This document shows, piece after piece, positions 15,458 through 23,926 of a stretch of 64,000 bases of DNA (the stretch's first letter is position 1; each line of letters opens with the position of its first letter). Origin of the DNA: Lachnospiraceae bacterium (GTDB taxonomy: Bacteria; Bacillota; Clostridia; Lachnospirales; Lachnospiraceae); assembly GCA_910576125.1 (NCBI GenBank), contig CAJTHM010000016.1:1-64000 (forward strand), in the 5' to 3' direction. A model generated the notes under the pieces. It saw only the letters and a list, made by a program, of their open reading frames with translations, was not told where the DNA came from and searched no databases. The position numbers and the translations under genes were made by a program.

Positions 15458-16534
15458 ATGCAGTCAGTAACGATTGGAGCAAATCAGGCCGGACAGCGTC
15501 TGGATAAGTTTTTACATAAATATCTGCCCCTGGCAGGCAGCGGCTTTCTATATAAGATGCTGCGCAAGAAGAACATCACCCTGAATGGAAAAAAGGCCGA
15601 GGGGAAAGAGATTCTTTTCCCGGGGGATGAGGTCTGCACCTTTTTTTCAGATGAGACTTTCGCGAAGTTCTCCGGCAGAGCGCCAGGCCGGGACACCTGC
15701 ACAGACAGACAGCCTGCCCGAAAATCGCCCTCTCTTACGGAAAAGGAATATGAGAAGGCTTATGAAAAGCTGCAGGGAATCTCGATATTGTACGAGGATG
15801 AGGATTTTCTGATACTGAACAAGCCTGCCGGCATCCTGACGCAGAAAGCAGCACACGGCGATTTGAGCCTCAGCGAATGGATGGTGGGATATCTGCTGGC
15901 GGAAAACCCTGCCCTGACCGATGAGCTTACCACTTTCCGTCCGGCTCTCTGCAACCGGCTGGACAGGAATACCAGCGGCATCGTGTTGGGCGGGAAGAGC
16001 CTGGCAGGGCTGCAATTCTTAAACAGATGCATCAAGGAACGCGCTGTGCGGAAATATTATCGGGTCATCTGCGTCGGCGCACTGATGGAATCGGCCGCGA
16101 TACAGGGCTATCTCATAAAGGATTCCCGGAATAATCAAGTGTCTGTGTCCGATGAGCCAGAATGCAGAAATCAGGCCGAAAAGCCGGCCCTTATCCACAC
16201 AGCATATTCACCCGTTACCGTCACGGAAGATTACACTCTGTTGGAGGTAGAGCTGATAACCGGAAAGAGCCATCAGATTCGCGCCCATCTGGCCAGCATA
16301 GGCCATCCGCTGGCGGGAGACGCCAAATATGGTCTGGAATCTGTCAACCGTGATTTAAAACGGCGCTATGGCCTGACCCATCAGCTGCTTCACGCCTGCA
16401 GGGTCACGTTCCCGGAAATCGCATCCGGAGTCGGCAGTTCCTTAAGTGGGAGAACTGTCATAGCCCCCAGCCCGAACCTTTTTATGAGGCTGGAAAAAGA
16501 ACTTTTAGAAAATTTGGAAAATGGAAGAAAATAG
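15458..16534 (+). CDS. RluA-family (RluC-like) pseudouridine synthase
   Basis: It has an S4 domain (residues about 10-60) and an RluA catalytic domain with ILNKPAGILTQ, NRLDRNTSGIVLGGKS (catalytic Asp) and TGKSHQIRAHLASIGHPLAGD. At 358 aa it is slightly long because of a basic linker at about 70-90. The target is probably a 23S rRNA uridine. It is followed 9 bases later by recU. Confidence 0.88.
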   Translation: MQSVTIGANQAGQRLDKFLHKYLPLAGSGFLYKMLRKKNITLNGKKAEGKEILFPGDEVCTFFSDETFAKFSGRAPGRDTCTDRQPARKSPSLTEKEYEKAYEKLQGISILYEDEDFLILNKPAGILTQKAAHGDLSLSEWMVGYLLAENPALTDELTTFRPALCNRLDRNTSGIVLGGKSLAGLQFLNRCIKERAVRKYYRVICVGALMESAAIQGYLIKDSRNNQVSVSDEPECRNQAEKPALIHTAYSPVTVTEDYTLLEVELITGKSHQIRAHLASIGHPLAGDAKYGLESVNRDLKRRYGLTHQLLHACRVTFPEIASGVGSSLSGRTVIAPSPNLFMRLEKELLENLENGRK

Positions 16535-16543
16535 AGGAGCGGT

Positions 16544-17077
16544 ATGGCCACATGGAATTCCCGGGGCCTGCGGGGACAGGCGCTGGAAGAGATGATCAAC
16601 AGGACCAATGAAAAATATGCCGATGCCGGACTGGCCCTGATTCAGAAGGTGCCCACGCCCATCACGCCCATCAAGATAGATAAAGAGAGCCGCCAGATTA
16701 CGCTGGCCTACTTCGAGCAGAAGAGTACGGTGGACTATATCGGAGCCGTACAGGGACTTCCCGTCTGCTTTGACGCCAAGGAATGCGCCACGGATACCTT
16801 TGCCCTGCAGAACATCCATGCGCATCAGGTATCGTTCATGGAAAAGTTTGAAAAGCAGGGAGGCATCTCTTTTTTCCTGATATATTATACGCATAAGGAT
16901 ATCCTGTATTATCTGCCGTTACAGATGCTTCTCTTTTTCTGGAACCGGGCAAAGGAGGGCGGCCGGAAAAGCTTCCGTTATGAGGAATTGAATCCTGAAT
17001 ATGTTTTGCCGCACAAGCACGGGATTCTGGTTCCCTATCTGGATATCCTTCAGAAAGACCTGGAGGACAGGGCTTGA
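16544..17077 (+). CDS. recU: Holliday junction resolvase RecU
   Basis: The RecU landmarks are present: RGLRGQALEEMINRTNEKY, IQKVPTPITPI, QKSTVDYIGAVQGLPVCFDAKE (nuclease acidic cluster), and NIHAHQVSFM followed by FFLIYY. The length of 177 aa fits a short clostridial RecU. The final codons overlap the -35 box of the his promoter. Confidence 0.9.
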   Translation: MATWNSRGLRGQALEEMINRTNEKYADAGLALIQKVPTPITPIKIDKESRQITLAYFEQKSTVDYIGAVQGLPVCFDAKECATDTFALQNIHAHQVSFMEKFEKQGGISFFLIYYTHKDILYYLPLQMLLFFWNRAKEGGRKSFRYEELNPEYVLPHKHGILVPYLDILQKDLEDRA

Positions 17078-17102
17078 CAGCGGCAGAATCATCCGATATA
17101 CT
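17074..17102 (+). promoter_or_regulatory. Strong sigma-A promoter for the his operon
   Basis: Consensus TTGACA (17074-17079), a 17-base spacer and TATACT (17097-17102). The -35 box includes the recU stop codon. The start of transcription would be near 17109, giving a leader of about 125 bases before hisZ. Confidence 0.88.
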
Positions 17103-17142
17103 AATGTGGTTCGATACATCGTTATGATAATGCGGCAGCACA

Positions 17143-17214
17143 TTGCCGTGATAAAGCAGCATAATATTGACCGGGTCAGTCAGGATGACCAACCGAGTCA
17201 ATGCAGCATCGGCA
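17143..17214 (+). ncRNA. Structured 5' leader of the his operon
   Basis: Three nested complementary pairs can be read: TGCCG (17144-17148) with CGGCA (17210-17214), ATTGAC (17166-17171) with GTCAAT (17197-17202), and GGTCA (17174-17178) with TGACC (17186-17190) around a 7-base loop. I see no T-box core, no run of His codons in a leader peptide and no terminator U-run. A cis-regulatory RNA is inference. Confidence 0.45.
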
Positions 17215-17235
17215 CAGGAAAGGTTTGGGTAGCTT

Positions 17236-18393
17236 ATGAGCCAGCAATTATTGCATACGCCGGAGGGAGTGCGGGATATCTACGGAAAGGAATATGCGGA
17301 AAAATTCCATGTGGAGCAGCAGCTGAGAGAATGCATCCGTCTCTACGGCTATGAGGATATCCAGACGCCCACATTTGAATTTTTTGATGTGTTTTCCAAA
17401 GAAATCGGGACGACTCCCAGCAAGGAACTGTATAAATTCTTTGACAAAGAAGGGAATACTCTGGTGCTGCGGCCGGACTTCACGCCGTCCATCGCCCGCT
17501 GTGCCGCGAAGTATTTCTCTGAGAAAAAGCATCCTCTCCGCTTCAGCTATATAGGCAATACTTTCACCAACACTTCCAATCTTCAGGGAAAGCTGAAAGA
17601 AGTGACCCAGCTGGGGGCGGAACTGATAGGGGATTCTGGCGTAGAGGCGGATGCCGAAATGATATGCATGGTAATCAAAGCTCTTCTCCGCGCGGGACTG
17701 AATCGCTTTCAGGTCGCAATCGGCGATGTGGAATATTTCAAGGGCCTCTGCGAAGAGGCCGGACTGGATGAGGATACGGAGCTGGAACTGCGCTCCTTTA
17801 TCTCCGGGAAGAATTATTTCGGGGCCCAGGAGCTTCTGGCAGAGAGTAATGTGGCCAAGCCCTATCAGAGCAGGCTCTTAAAGGTGGCTGATATGTTCGG
17901 CGATATGGGGTCTCTGGCCGGAGCTGGGGCCATGGTGGAAAATACCCGTTCCCTGGCCGCTGTCCACCGCCTGGAGAAGCTTTATTCCCTGTTGCAGCTC
18001 TATGGCGTGGAATCCTATGTGTCCTTCGACCTGGGCATGCTCAGCAAATATCGTTATTATACGGGGATGATTTTCAAGGCATATACCTACGGCGTGGGCG
18101 AGGCTGTGGTGAAAGGCGGCAGATATGACAGGCTGCTGCAGCAGTTCGGCAAAGACGCGCCCGCGGTCGGTTTTGTCATCGTGGTGGACAGCATCATGGA
18201 GGCGCTTTCCAGACAGAATGTGCGGCTGCCTGTCCCGGATGAAATCCGAAAGGTTTACTACGATGCGGGAAACTATGCCGAAAAGCTGGCGGAGGCCCGG
18301 AAACTGCGCAGCGAGGGAATCGCGGCGGTGCTGCTCCCGGTGGGTAATGGGCATCCCCTGGAACGGGAGATTTCCAAGGAGGGCGCAAGATGA
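17236..18393 (+). CDS. hisZ: ATP phosphoribosyltransferase regulatory subunit HisZ
   Basis: A histidyl-tRNA-synthetase-like protein that supports short HisG in the first step of histidine synthesis. It begins TPEGVRDIYGKEYAEK and has the class II motif 2 region (RPDFTPSIAR, LRFSYIGNTFTN) and YYTGMIFKAYTYGVGEAVVKGGRYDRLL. The 385 aa lack a clear anticodon-binding domain, which fits HisZ and not HisS. It is the first gene of the his operon and overlaps hisG by 4 bases (ATGA). Confidence 0.92.
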   Translation: MSQQLLHTPEGVRDIYGKEYAEKFHVEQQLRECIRLYGYEDIQTPTFEFFDVFSKEIGTTPSKELYKFFDKEGNTLVLRPDFTPSIARCAAKYFSEKKHPLRFSYIGNTFTNTSNLQGKLKEVTQLGAELIGDSGVEADAEMICMVIKALLRAGLNRFQVAIGDVEYFKGLCEEAGLDEDTELELRSFISGKNYFGAQELLAESNVAKPYQSRLLKVADMFGDMGSLAGAGAMVENTRSLAAVHRLEKLYSLLQLYGVESYVSFDLGMLSKYRYYTGMIFKAYTYGVGEAVVKGGRYDRLLQQFGKDAPAVGFVIVVDSIMEALSRQNVRLPVPDEIRKVYYDAGNYAEKLAEARKLRSEGIAAVLLPVGNGHPLEREISKEGAR

Positions 18394-19052
18394 GCATAAA
18401 TAATAAATATCTGACTTTCGCGCTTGCCAAGGGACGGCTCGCGAACCAGACCCTGGCTCTCTTCGAGGAAATGGGAATTTCCTGTGAAGAGATGAAGGAT
18501 AAAAATACAAGAAAGCTGATATTCGTAAATGAAGAGTGGAAACTGAAGTTCTTCCTGGCCAAAGGCCCGGACGTGCCCACCTATGTGGAGTACGGCGCCG
18601 CGGACATCGGCGTAGCCGGGCGGGATACCGTGCTGGAGGAGAACCGGAATGTGTACGAGGTGCTGGATCTTGGTTTCGGCAAGTGCAGGATGTGCGTCTG
18701 CGGCCCGGAATCCGCCAGGGAGCTGCTTCTGCACCATGAGCGCATCCGCGTGGCCAGTAAATATCCCAACATCGCCAAGGACTATTTTTATAACAAAAAA
18801 CATCAGACCGTGGACATCATCAAGCTGAATGGTTCTGTGGAGCTGGGCCCGCTGGTAGGACTGTCGGAAGTCATAGTAGATATCGTGGAGACCGGATCCA
18901 CCCTGAAAGAGAATGGCCTGGGAGTGCTGGAAGAAGTCTGTCCCCTCTCCGCGAGAATGATCGTCAACCCGGTCAGCATGCAGATGGAGCGGGCGAGAAT
19001 CCAGGAACTGGTGCTGAGATTGCGGAAAAAGTTAAGCGGAAACGAAGCCTGA
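18390..19052 (+). CDS. hisG: ATP phosphoribosyltransferase, short form
   Basis: First committed step: ATP plus PRPP gives PR-ATP. Visible are TFALAKGRLANQTLALF, GAADIGVAGRDTVLEE, the ASKYPNIAKDYF stretch and the PRPP site DIVETGSTLKENGL. The 220-aa length is the short type that needs HisZ, encoded immediately upstream. Confidence 0.95.
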   Translation: MSINNKYLTFALAKGRLANQTLALFEEMGISCEEMKDKNTRKLIFVNEEWKLKFFLAKGPDVPTYVEYGAADIGVAGRDTVLEENRNVYEVLDLGFGKCRMCVCGPESARELLLHHERIRVASKYPNIAKDYFYNKKHQTVDIIKLNGSVELGPLVGLSEVIVDIVETGSTLKENGLGVLEEVCPLSARMIVNPVSMQMERARIQELVLRLRKKLSGNEA

Positions 19053-19077
19053 AGGGCAGAAAGGTGGATTTACAGTC

Positions 19078-20385
19078 ATGAGAATCGTAAAACTGACAGC
19101 GGAAACCAAAGCGAATATATTAAGCGACCTGCTGAAAAGGAGCCCCAATAATTATTCCGAATACGAGAGCACGGTAAACGGCATCCTGGAGGATGTGCGC
19201 AGGGACAGAGACAGGGCCCTGTTCGAGTACACCCTGAAATTCGACAAGTATGCCCTGAATGCGGATAACATCAAAGTAACCAGGGCGGAAATCGATGCCG
19301 CCTACGGTCTGCTGGATGACGGTTTGGCGGACGTCATCAGACGCTCTGCCGACAATATCCGAAGCTTTCACCAGAAGCAGCTGCGCAACAGCTGGTTCAG
19401 CCCCGAAGCGGATGGCACGATTCTCGGCATGAAGATAACTCCTGTGGCAAGGGCCGGAGTCTATGTTCCCGGCGGAAAGGCCGCTTACCCCTCCAGCGTC
19501 CTGATGAACGTGATTCCCGCAAAGGTGGCGGGAGTGGGAGAAATCATCATGACCACGCCCCCCGATGCCCGGGGACAGGTGAATCCGGGCACGCTGGTAG
19601 CCGCGGACATCGCGGGCGTGGACACGATTTACAAAGCAGGCGGCGCCCAGGCGGTGGCCGCGATGGCTTTCGGCACGGAATCCATTCCAAAGGTGGACAA
19701 GCTTACAGGCCCCGGAAATATCTTCGTGGCATTGGCTAAAAAGGCAGTGTACGGCTATGTGGGGATTGACTCCATCGCCGGCCCCAGCGAGATTCTGGTG
19801 TTGGCGGACGAGACTGCCAACCCGAAATACGTAGCGGCGGATCTGCTTTCTCAGGCAGAGCATGACGAGCTGGCCAGCGCCATTTTGATCACTACTTCAA
19901 AAGAACTGGCAGAGCAGATTTCCGCCCAGGTGGACGTCTTTACGGAAAAACTGTCCAGAAAGGAAATCATCCGGAAATCTCTGGACAATTACGGCTACAT
20001 CCTGCTGGCCGAAACTATGGAAGACGCCATCGACGCCGCCAACGAGATTGCCTCAGAGCATCTGGAAATCCTCACTGCCAACCCGTATGAAGTAATGACG
20101 AAAATCCGCAATGCGGGAGCCATTTTCCTGGGAGAATATTCCTCCGAGCCTCTGGGCGACTATTTTGCAGGGCCTAACCATATCCTGCCAACAAACGGTA
20201 CGGCAAAGTTTTTCTCACCTTTGAACGTAGAAGACTTTATGAAAAAGACCAGCATCATCTCATATTCCAGAGAAGCATTGGGAAAAGTACATAAGGATAT
20301 CGAAATTTTCGCCGAGAGCGAGGGGCTCACGGCACATGCGAACAGCATCCGGGTGCGGTTTGAGGAAAGTGAGGGGTGCCTATGA
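19078..20385 (+). CDS. hisD: Histidinol dehydrogenase
   Basis: Last two oxidations to histidine, zinc- and NAD-dependent. Family blocks: RAGVYVPGGKAAYPSSVLM, KAGGAQAVAAMAFGTESIP, VDKLTGPGNIFVALAKK, DSIAGPSEILVLAD, SQAEHDELASAIL (zinc region) and GDYFAGPNHILPT. The length of 435 aa is normal. The stop overlaps the hisB start (ATGA). Confidence 0.96.
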   Translation: MRIVKLTAETKANILSDLLKRSPNNYSEYESTVNGILEDVRRDRDRALFEYTLKFDKYALNADNIKVTRAEIDAAYGLLDDGLADVIRRSADNIRSFHQKQLRNSWFSPEADGTILGMKITPVARAGVYVPGGKAAYPSSVLMNVIPAKVAGVGEIIMTTPPDARGQVNPGTLVAADIAGVDTIYKAGGAQAVAAMAFGTESIPKVDKLTGPGNIFVALAKKAVYGYVGIDSIAGPSEILVLADETANPKYVAADLLSQAEHDELASAILITTSKELAEQISAQVDVFTEKLSRKEIIRKSLDNYGYILLAETMEDAIDAANEIASEHLEILTANPYEVMTKIRNAGAIFLGEYSSEPLGDYFAGPNHILPTNGTAKFFSPLNVEDFMKKTSIISYSREALGKVHKDIEIFAESEGLTAHANSIRVRFEESEGCL

Positions 20386-20969
20386 CAAGGACTGCGCAGA
20401 TAGACAGGAAGACAAAGGAGACCGATATCTCCATCTCCCTAAATCTGGACGGCACAGGAGAAGCCGAAATCGCCACAGGCATCGGCTTTTTCGACCACAT
20501 GCTGGAGGGATTCTCCAGGCATGGTTTCTTCGACCTGAAATGCCGTGCGGCGGGCGATCTCCATGTGGACGGACATCACACAGTGGAAGATACCGGCATC
20601 GTACTTGGACAGGCCATCGCAGGGGCAGTGGGGGACAAGAAAGGAATCCGCAGATATGGCCACTTTATCCTCCCCATGGACGACGCGCTGGTTCTGTGTG
20701 CCGTAGACTTATGCGGCAGGCCCTATCTCAACTTTGACGCCCGGCTGCAGACTCCCCGGGTGGGGGGTCTGGACACGGAACTGATCAGGGAATTTTTTTA
20801 TGCTGTCTCTTACAGTGCGGGCATGAATCTCCACATCAAGCAGCTGGACGGCAGCAACGCCCATCACATCATAGAGGCCATGTTCAAAGCCTTTGCCAAG
20901 GCTCTGGATATGGCGGTATGCGCTGAGCCGCGGACCGCGGATGTGCTGAGCACGAAAGGAAGCCTTTGA
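20382..20969 (+). CDS. hisB: Imidazoleglycerol-phosphate dehydratase
   Basis: Dehydrates IGP to imidazole acetol phosphate. It shows the paired metal motifs FFDHMLEGFSRHG, DGHHTVEDTGIVLGQA and NAHHIIEAMFKAFAKAL. It is the stand-alone dehydratase (195 aa) without a fused phosphatase. The ATG at 20382 is chosen for the 4-base overlap; a GTG at 20376 is possible. Confidence 0.95.
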   Translation: MTRTAQIDRKTKETDISISLNLDGTGEAEIATGIGFFDHMLEGFSRHGFFDLKCRAAGDLHVDGHHTVEDTGIVLGQAIAGAVGDKKGIRRYGHFILPMDDALVLCAVDLCGRPYLNFDARLQTPRVGGLDTELIREFFYAVSYSAGMNLHIKQLDGSNAHHIIEAMFKAFAKALDMAVCAEPRTADVLSTKGSL

Positions 20970-21017
20970 TATGGCAATCCTTACATCTGCAGAAATTTAA
21001 CAAATGAGGTCACTGAT

Positions 21018-22304
21018 ATGCTAGTAAAAAAATTTGTACCATGTATCTACCTTTACAACGGCCACGCGGTAAGGCGGCTGACAGATACCTCCGTAGTGGA
21101 GACAGATCCTCTGCGCCTGGTGCATCTGTATAATGAAAACGGCGCGGACGGTCTTGTAGTATTCGACATGTCCCAGGAGGATCAGGAACACGAGGATGCC
21201 CTGGACATAATCAAGGAAATCTGTGCCGCAGCTGAGATGGAGGTCACAGGCGCCGGAAATATCAAGCGCCTGGAGGATGTCAAAAAGCTGCTTTATGCCG
21301 GCTGCAGGCGCGCGGTCCTGGATTACACCAAAGACAGCAATATCGCCATCACAAAAGAGGCCTCCCAGAGGTTCGGCAGGGAAAAGATTCTCGTTTCCTG
21401 CGACAATGCGGATAATCTTGCGGAGAACAGGGAGCTGCTGGAAAGCTATGTATCAGGCCTGATTCTGCTGAATCCTCATCAGATCAGAGCTACCATGGAT
21501 GCGGTACAGCTGCCGTTTCTGGTGGAGGTGAATCAGATTGCCCTGAATAAACTGATGGAAATCTTTGCCTACGAAAATGTCTGCGGCGTCACCGGGAACA
21601 CGATCAACGACAATTACCGGGACATCCTGGCGCTGAAAGGCTTATGTAAGGAGAATGGAGTTTTGGTGGAAACTTTTGAAGCTGCTCTGCAATGGGAAGA
21701 CCTTAAAAAAAATTCGGACGGCCTGATTCCTGTCATCATACAGGATCACCGGACCGGGGAAGTACTGATGATGGCATATATGAACGAAGAGGCCTACGGA
21801 CATACCCTCCGCACCGGCAGGATGACCTATTTCAGCAGAAGCCGCGGACAGCTGTGGCTGAAAGGCGAGACCAGCGGCCATTTCCAGTATCTCAAGAGCC
21901 TCGATGCGGACTGCGATATGGACACGCTCTTAGCCAGAGTCTCTCAGGTGGGGGCAGCCTGCCACACAGGGGCAAGGAGCTGTTTCTTCAACGGAATCGT
22001 CAGAAAAGAGGAGGAAGAGACCGCCAATCCCCTGCAGGTCTTTGAAGAGGTCTTTGATGTCATAAAGGACAGGAAACTCCATCCCAAGGAGGGTTCCTAC
22101 ACCAATTACCTGTTCGACAAGGGAATCGACAAGATTTTGAAAAAGCTGGGCGAGGAGGCCACGGAAATCGTCATCGCCGCCAAGAACCCGGGTTCCAATG
22201 AGGTGAAGTACGAGATGAGCGATTTCCTGTACCATATGATGGTATTGATGGCGGAAAAAGGAATCAGCTGGGAGGAGATTACCACGGAACTGGCAAACCG
22301 TTAG
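21018..22304 (+). CDS. hisIE: HisIE fused to a degenerate HisF/HisA-like barrel
   Basis: Three parts. Residues 1 to about 213 resemble a HisF/HisA barrel (MLVKKFVPCIYLYNGHAVRRL, GADGLVVFD, ILVSCDNAD). The catalytic Asp11 of HisF is Tyr11 here, while an Asp at about 129 remains. Residues about 225-325 are phosphoribosyl-AMP cyclohydrolase (MMAYMNEEAYG, FSRSRGQLWLKGETSGH, DCDMDTLL and the CHTGARSCFF zinc motif). Residues about 335-428 are phosphoribosyl-ATP pyrophosphatase (LGEEATEIVIAAK, EMSDFLYHMMVLM). It is the last gene of the operon; hisA, hisF, hisH and hisC are absent from the window. Confidence 0.88.
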   Translation: MLVKKFVPCIYLYNGHAVRRLTDTSVVETDPLRLVHLYNENGADGLVVFDMSQEDQEHEDALDIIKEICAAAEMEVTGAGNIKRLEDVKKLLYAGCRRAVLDYTKDSNIAITKEASQRFGREKILVSCDNADNLAENRELLESYVSGLILLNPHQIRATMDAVQLPFLVEVNQIALNKLMEIFAYENVCGVTGNTINDNYRDILALKGLCKENGVLVETFEAALQWEDLKKNSDGLIPVIIQDHRTGEVLMMAYMNEEAYGHTLRTGRMTYFSRSRGQLWLKGETSGHFQYLKSLDADCDMDTLLARVSQVGAACHTGARSCFFNGIVRKEEEETANPLQVFEEVFDVIKDRKLHPKEGSYTNYLFDKGIDKILKKLGEEATEIVIAAKNPGSNEVKYEMSDFLYHMMVLMAEKGISWEEITTELANR

Positions 22305-22315
22305 AAACTGATTGA

Positions 22316-22342
22316 AAAGCGCAGGCATTAAGCCTGCGCTTT
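22316..22342. terminator. Bidirectional terminator between his operon and MATE gene
   Basis: A perfect 11-bp stem, AAAGCGCAGGC (22316-22326) with GCCTGCGCTTT (22332-22342), and a 5-base loop. The MATE stop codon (22328-22330) lies in the loop, so one hairpin serves both convergent units. Confidence 0.9.
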
Positions 22343-23725
22343 CTGTCCTCCTGCGCCTCTGTCCAGAATCCCGTTCAGCCTGGTAAAGAGCATGGTCGCC
22401 GTGACGCCGGCTGCCAGGATGTCGCTGACAGGCTCTGCCACGAATACGCCTAAGACCTGATTGGAAAGGACCAGCGGCAGAATGAAAATCAACGGAATCA
22501 ACAGCACCAGCTTTCTCAGGCATGCCATCAGCAGACTGATTTTCGCCTGTCCCAGCGCCATGAAAGTCTGCTGGCAGCCAATCTGCACGCCTGTGGAGAA
22601 AATGCCTGCCATATAGATGCGCATGGCCCAGACTGTATAATCCACCAAAGACGCGTCGCTGCTGAAGATGCCGGCGAACATCCGGGGGAAGAGCAGCATC
22701 AGCAGCCACATGAGAGAGGCGTAGGCGGTGCAGGTGAGGAACTGGCATCGAAACGCCTGTTTTACCCGTTCCTTTTTGCCCGCGCCGAAATTGTAGCTCA
22801 TAATCGGCTGTCCGCCCTGGCAGATTCCCTGCAGGGGCAGCAGCACAAGCTGACTGCAGGAGGATATGATTGTCATGGCCCCTACGGCTACATCTCCGCC
22901 AAAGCGGGAGAGGCTGCTGTTGAAGCTGATATTCAGGATGCTCTCCGTACTGAGCATCACAAAAGAGGATATGCCCAGCGCGAGGCAAGGCAGGATGACC
23001 GGCGCCTCCAGCTTCATATTGAAGACAGAAAGCTTCAGCATAGTCTTTTTCCCCAGCAGAAAACGCAGCACCCAGAGCGCGCTGACGGCCTGGCTGATGA
23101 CCGTGGCTATGGCCGCGCCCTGTACACCCATATTGAGACCGAAAATCAGAATGGGATCCAGGATGATATTGCACACAGCGCCTGCCACTGTGGTAATCAT
23201 GCTGAATTTCGCAAAGCCCTGGGTGGTGATGAAAGGATTCAGCCCCATCACAATCATCACGAAGATGATTCCAAGGATATATATCCGGGCATAGGAGAGA
23301 GCGTAGGGCAGAGTCACATCGCTGGCGCCGAACAGGCGAAGCAGCCAGGGCGCGAACACATAGAATATCACCGTCAGCAGAACCGCAAATATCATGAGCA
23401 TGGAAAAGCAGTTCCCCAGAATCTTCTGGGCGCCTTCCGTATCCTTTTTCCCCATGGCTATGGCCGCCCTGGGCGCGCCGCCGGAACCGGCCAGCATGGC
23501 GAACGCATTAATCATCATCAGAATGGGGAGAAACAGCCCCACCCCTGTCAGGGCAGACGCGCCGGCATCCGGGATATGACCGATATAAATCCTGTCCACA
23601 ATGTTGTAGAGCATATTGATGAGCTGTGCCACCACCGCAGGAACCGCCAGGTTCAGCATCAGTTTCGGAATGCTGCCGCTTCCCATATCCTGCTTTTTCT
23701 CTTGTTTCTCCATCGCAATCTCCAT
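22328..23725 (-). CDS. MATE family efflux transporter
   Basis: A 465-aa protein with 12 hydrophobic segments and the internal duplication typical of MATE carriers. Landmarks: NLAVPAVVAQLINMLYNIVDRIYIGHI near the N-terminus, GMGAPRA-type AGSGGAPRAAIAMGKKD, FITTQGFAKFSM, and GQPIMSYNFGAGKKERVKQAF in the second half. It probably exports organic cations or drugs with H+ or Na+ counterflow. An alternative start lies 4 codons inside (MEKQEKK). Confidence 0.92.
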   Translation of the reverse strand: MEIAMEKQEKKQDMGSGSIPKLMLNLAVPAVVAQLINMLYNIVDRIYIGHIPDAGASALTGVGLFLPILMMINAFAMLAGSGGAPRAAIAMGKKDTEGAQKILGNCFSMLMIFAVLLTVIFYVFAPWLLRLFGASDVTLPYALSYARIYILGIIFVMIVMGLNPFITTQGFAKFSMITTVAGAVCNIILDPILIFGLNMGVQGAAIATVISQAVSALWVLRFLLGKKTMLKLSVFNMKLEAPVILPCLALGISSFVMLSTESILNISFNSSLSRFGGDVAVGAMTIISSCSQLVLLPLQGICQGGQPIMSYNFGAGKKERVKQAFRCQFLTCTAYASLMWLLMLLFPRMFAGIFSSDASLVDYTVWAMRIYMAGIFSTGVQIGCQQTFMALGQAKISLLMACLRKLVLLIPLIFILPLVLSNQVLGVFVAEPVSDILAAGVTATMLFTRLNGILDRGAGGQKAQA

Positions 23726-23833
23726 TTCCGCCGCAATCCGCAGACTGCAGACATAGTTTTATTTCCTTAAGAATTGTAGCAGAATTTGGATTTGACTGCA
23801 ATGATAACCGGATTTTCTTTCTTCTTTTTTAAT

Positions 23834-23868
23834 TACCTATTGACATAGTAGTTAAATAGGTGTATTCT
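23834..23868 (+). promoter_or_regulatory. metY promoter with overlapping inverted-repeat operator
   Basis: TTGACA (23840-23845), a 17-base spacer and TATTCT (23863-23868). ACCTATT at 23835-23841 and AAATAGGT shortly after form an inverted repeat covering the -35 box and spacer. This is the usual place for a repressor site; an Rrf2-type (CymR-like) sulfur regulator would fit a metY gene but is inference. Confidence 0.75.
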
Positions 23869-23926
23869 ATGAACCAAGGAATTCCAATAAGCAATTCTAA
23901 AACGATGAATCCAGGAGGAAAACACC

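Noticed and set aside
17103..17235. T-box riboswitch in the his leader
   Set aside because: No GGGTGGNACCGCG-type core, no terminator and a leader that is too short.
23869..23926. SAM riboswitch before metY
   Set aside because: The transcribed leader is only about 50 bases and lacks the SAM-I architecture.
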